Positions 63,981 to 64,000 of a DNA stretch of 64,000 nucleotides are shown piece by piece. The stretch lies in NCBI RefSeq assembly GCF_024679095.1, contig NC_066563.1, positions 1,533,831 to 1,597,830 on the forward strand, given 5' to 3'. A program made the position numbers and the translations under genes. How positions within the stretch are numbered: position 1 is the first letter of the stretch; each line of letters starts with the position of its first letter. The notes beneath the pieces were generated by a model. It saw nothing but the letters and a program-made list of their open reading frames with translations. It searched no databases and was not told the origin of the DNA. The stretch comes from Eriocheir sinensis. Its lineage: Eukaryota; Arthropoda; Malacostraca; Decapoda; Varunidae.

Positions 63981-64000
63981 AGTAATATTATGTCATCTCT

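Overview
This window looks like eukaryotic, intron- or intergenic-type DNA from an arthropod, most probably a decapod crustacean such as a crab. I infer this from three things: the extreme density of long dinucleotide microsatellites, (CT)n and (GT)n, many over 50 bp; the A-rich, tRNA-SINE-like dispersed repeats; and the absence of any long ordinary open reading frame. The species assignment is inference only, because no gene here identifies the organism. I see no rRNA gene, intact tRNA gene, CRISPR array, prokaryotic operon or viral genome. Nearly all long open frames lie in simple repeats (poly Leu-Ser, Arg-Glu, Thr-His, Cys-Val, His/Tyr, or GWNQSGLE-type repeats) and are not genes.

Layout. 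1-1100 holds a SINE-like element (family A here) whose body has expanded into a 52-53 bp tandem array, a 21 bp minisatellite and T-rich repeats. 1375-3110 is a pyrimidine block followed by a purine block. 5270-6045 is a 74 bp minisatellite and 6600-7780 a degenerate array with a ~150 bp unit. 8-14.7 kb carries GT, CA, CT and GGT microsatellites with a small CpG-containing unique region at 10.4-11.0 kb. 15121-15368 is a 248 bp TTAA-flanked piggyBac-like MITE containing a LINE reverse transcriptase relic. 17.6-18.4 kb is an (ACC)n array. 19-22.9 kb is mostly long purine and pyrimidine blocks. 25.4-28.7 kb is comparatively unique AT-rich sequence with SINE copies. 29.5-30.5 kb is the best candidate for a real transcription unit: a 55 bp intron with good donor, branch point and acceptor, then a consensus donor at 30475. 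33-46 kb is microsatellites plus 30 bp and 47 bp minisatellites. 46.2-51 kb holds a ~170 bp tandem repeat, SINE copies and a segmental duplication (47.3/48.1 kb against 49.0 kb). 55.8-56.8 kb is a 16 bp minisatellite with a 48 bp higher-order repeat. 61-63.4 kb is a long purine block with an internal ~687 bp-spaced duplication.

Four dispersed families can be recognised by comparing the window with itself. Family A (6 copies or fragments) contains the motif TGTACCATGAACCTAAA. Family B (10 copies) contains GGAGACAGCTCAAGGGC followed by an A-rich tract and AAAAGCCCGCTA. Family C has 2 copies and family D has 2 copies. Families A and B both have copies in which a short internal segment has expanded into a tandem array, so satellite formation from mobile elements appears to be under way here. 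No protein-coding gene is confidently identified; a few exon-like segments are listed at low confidence.
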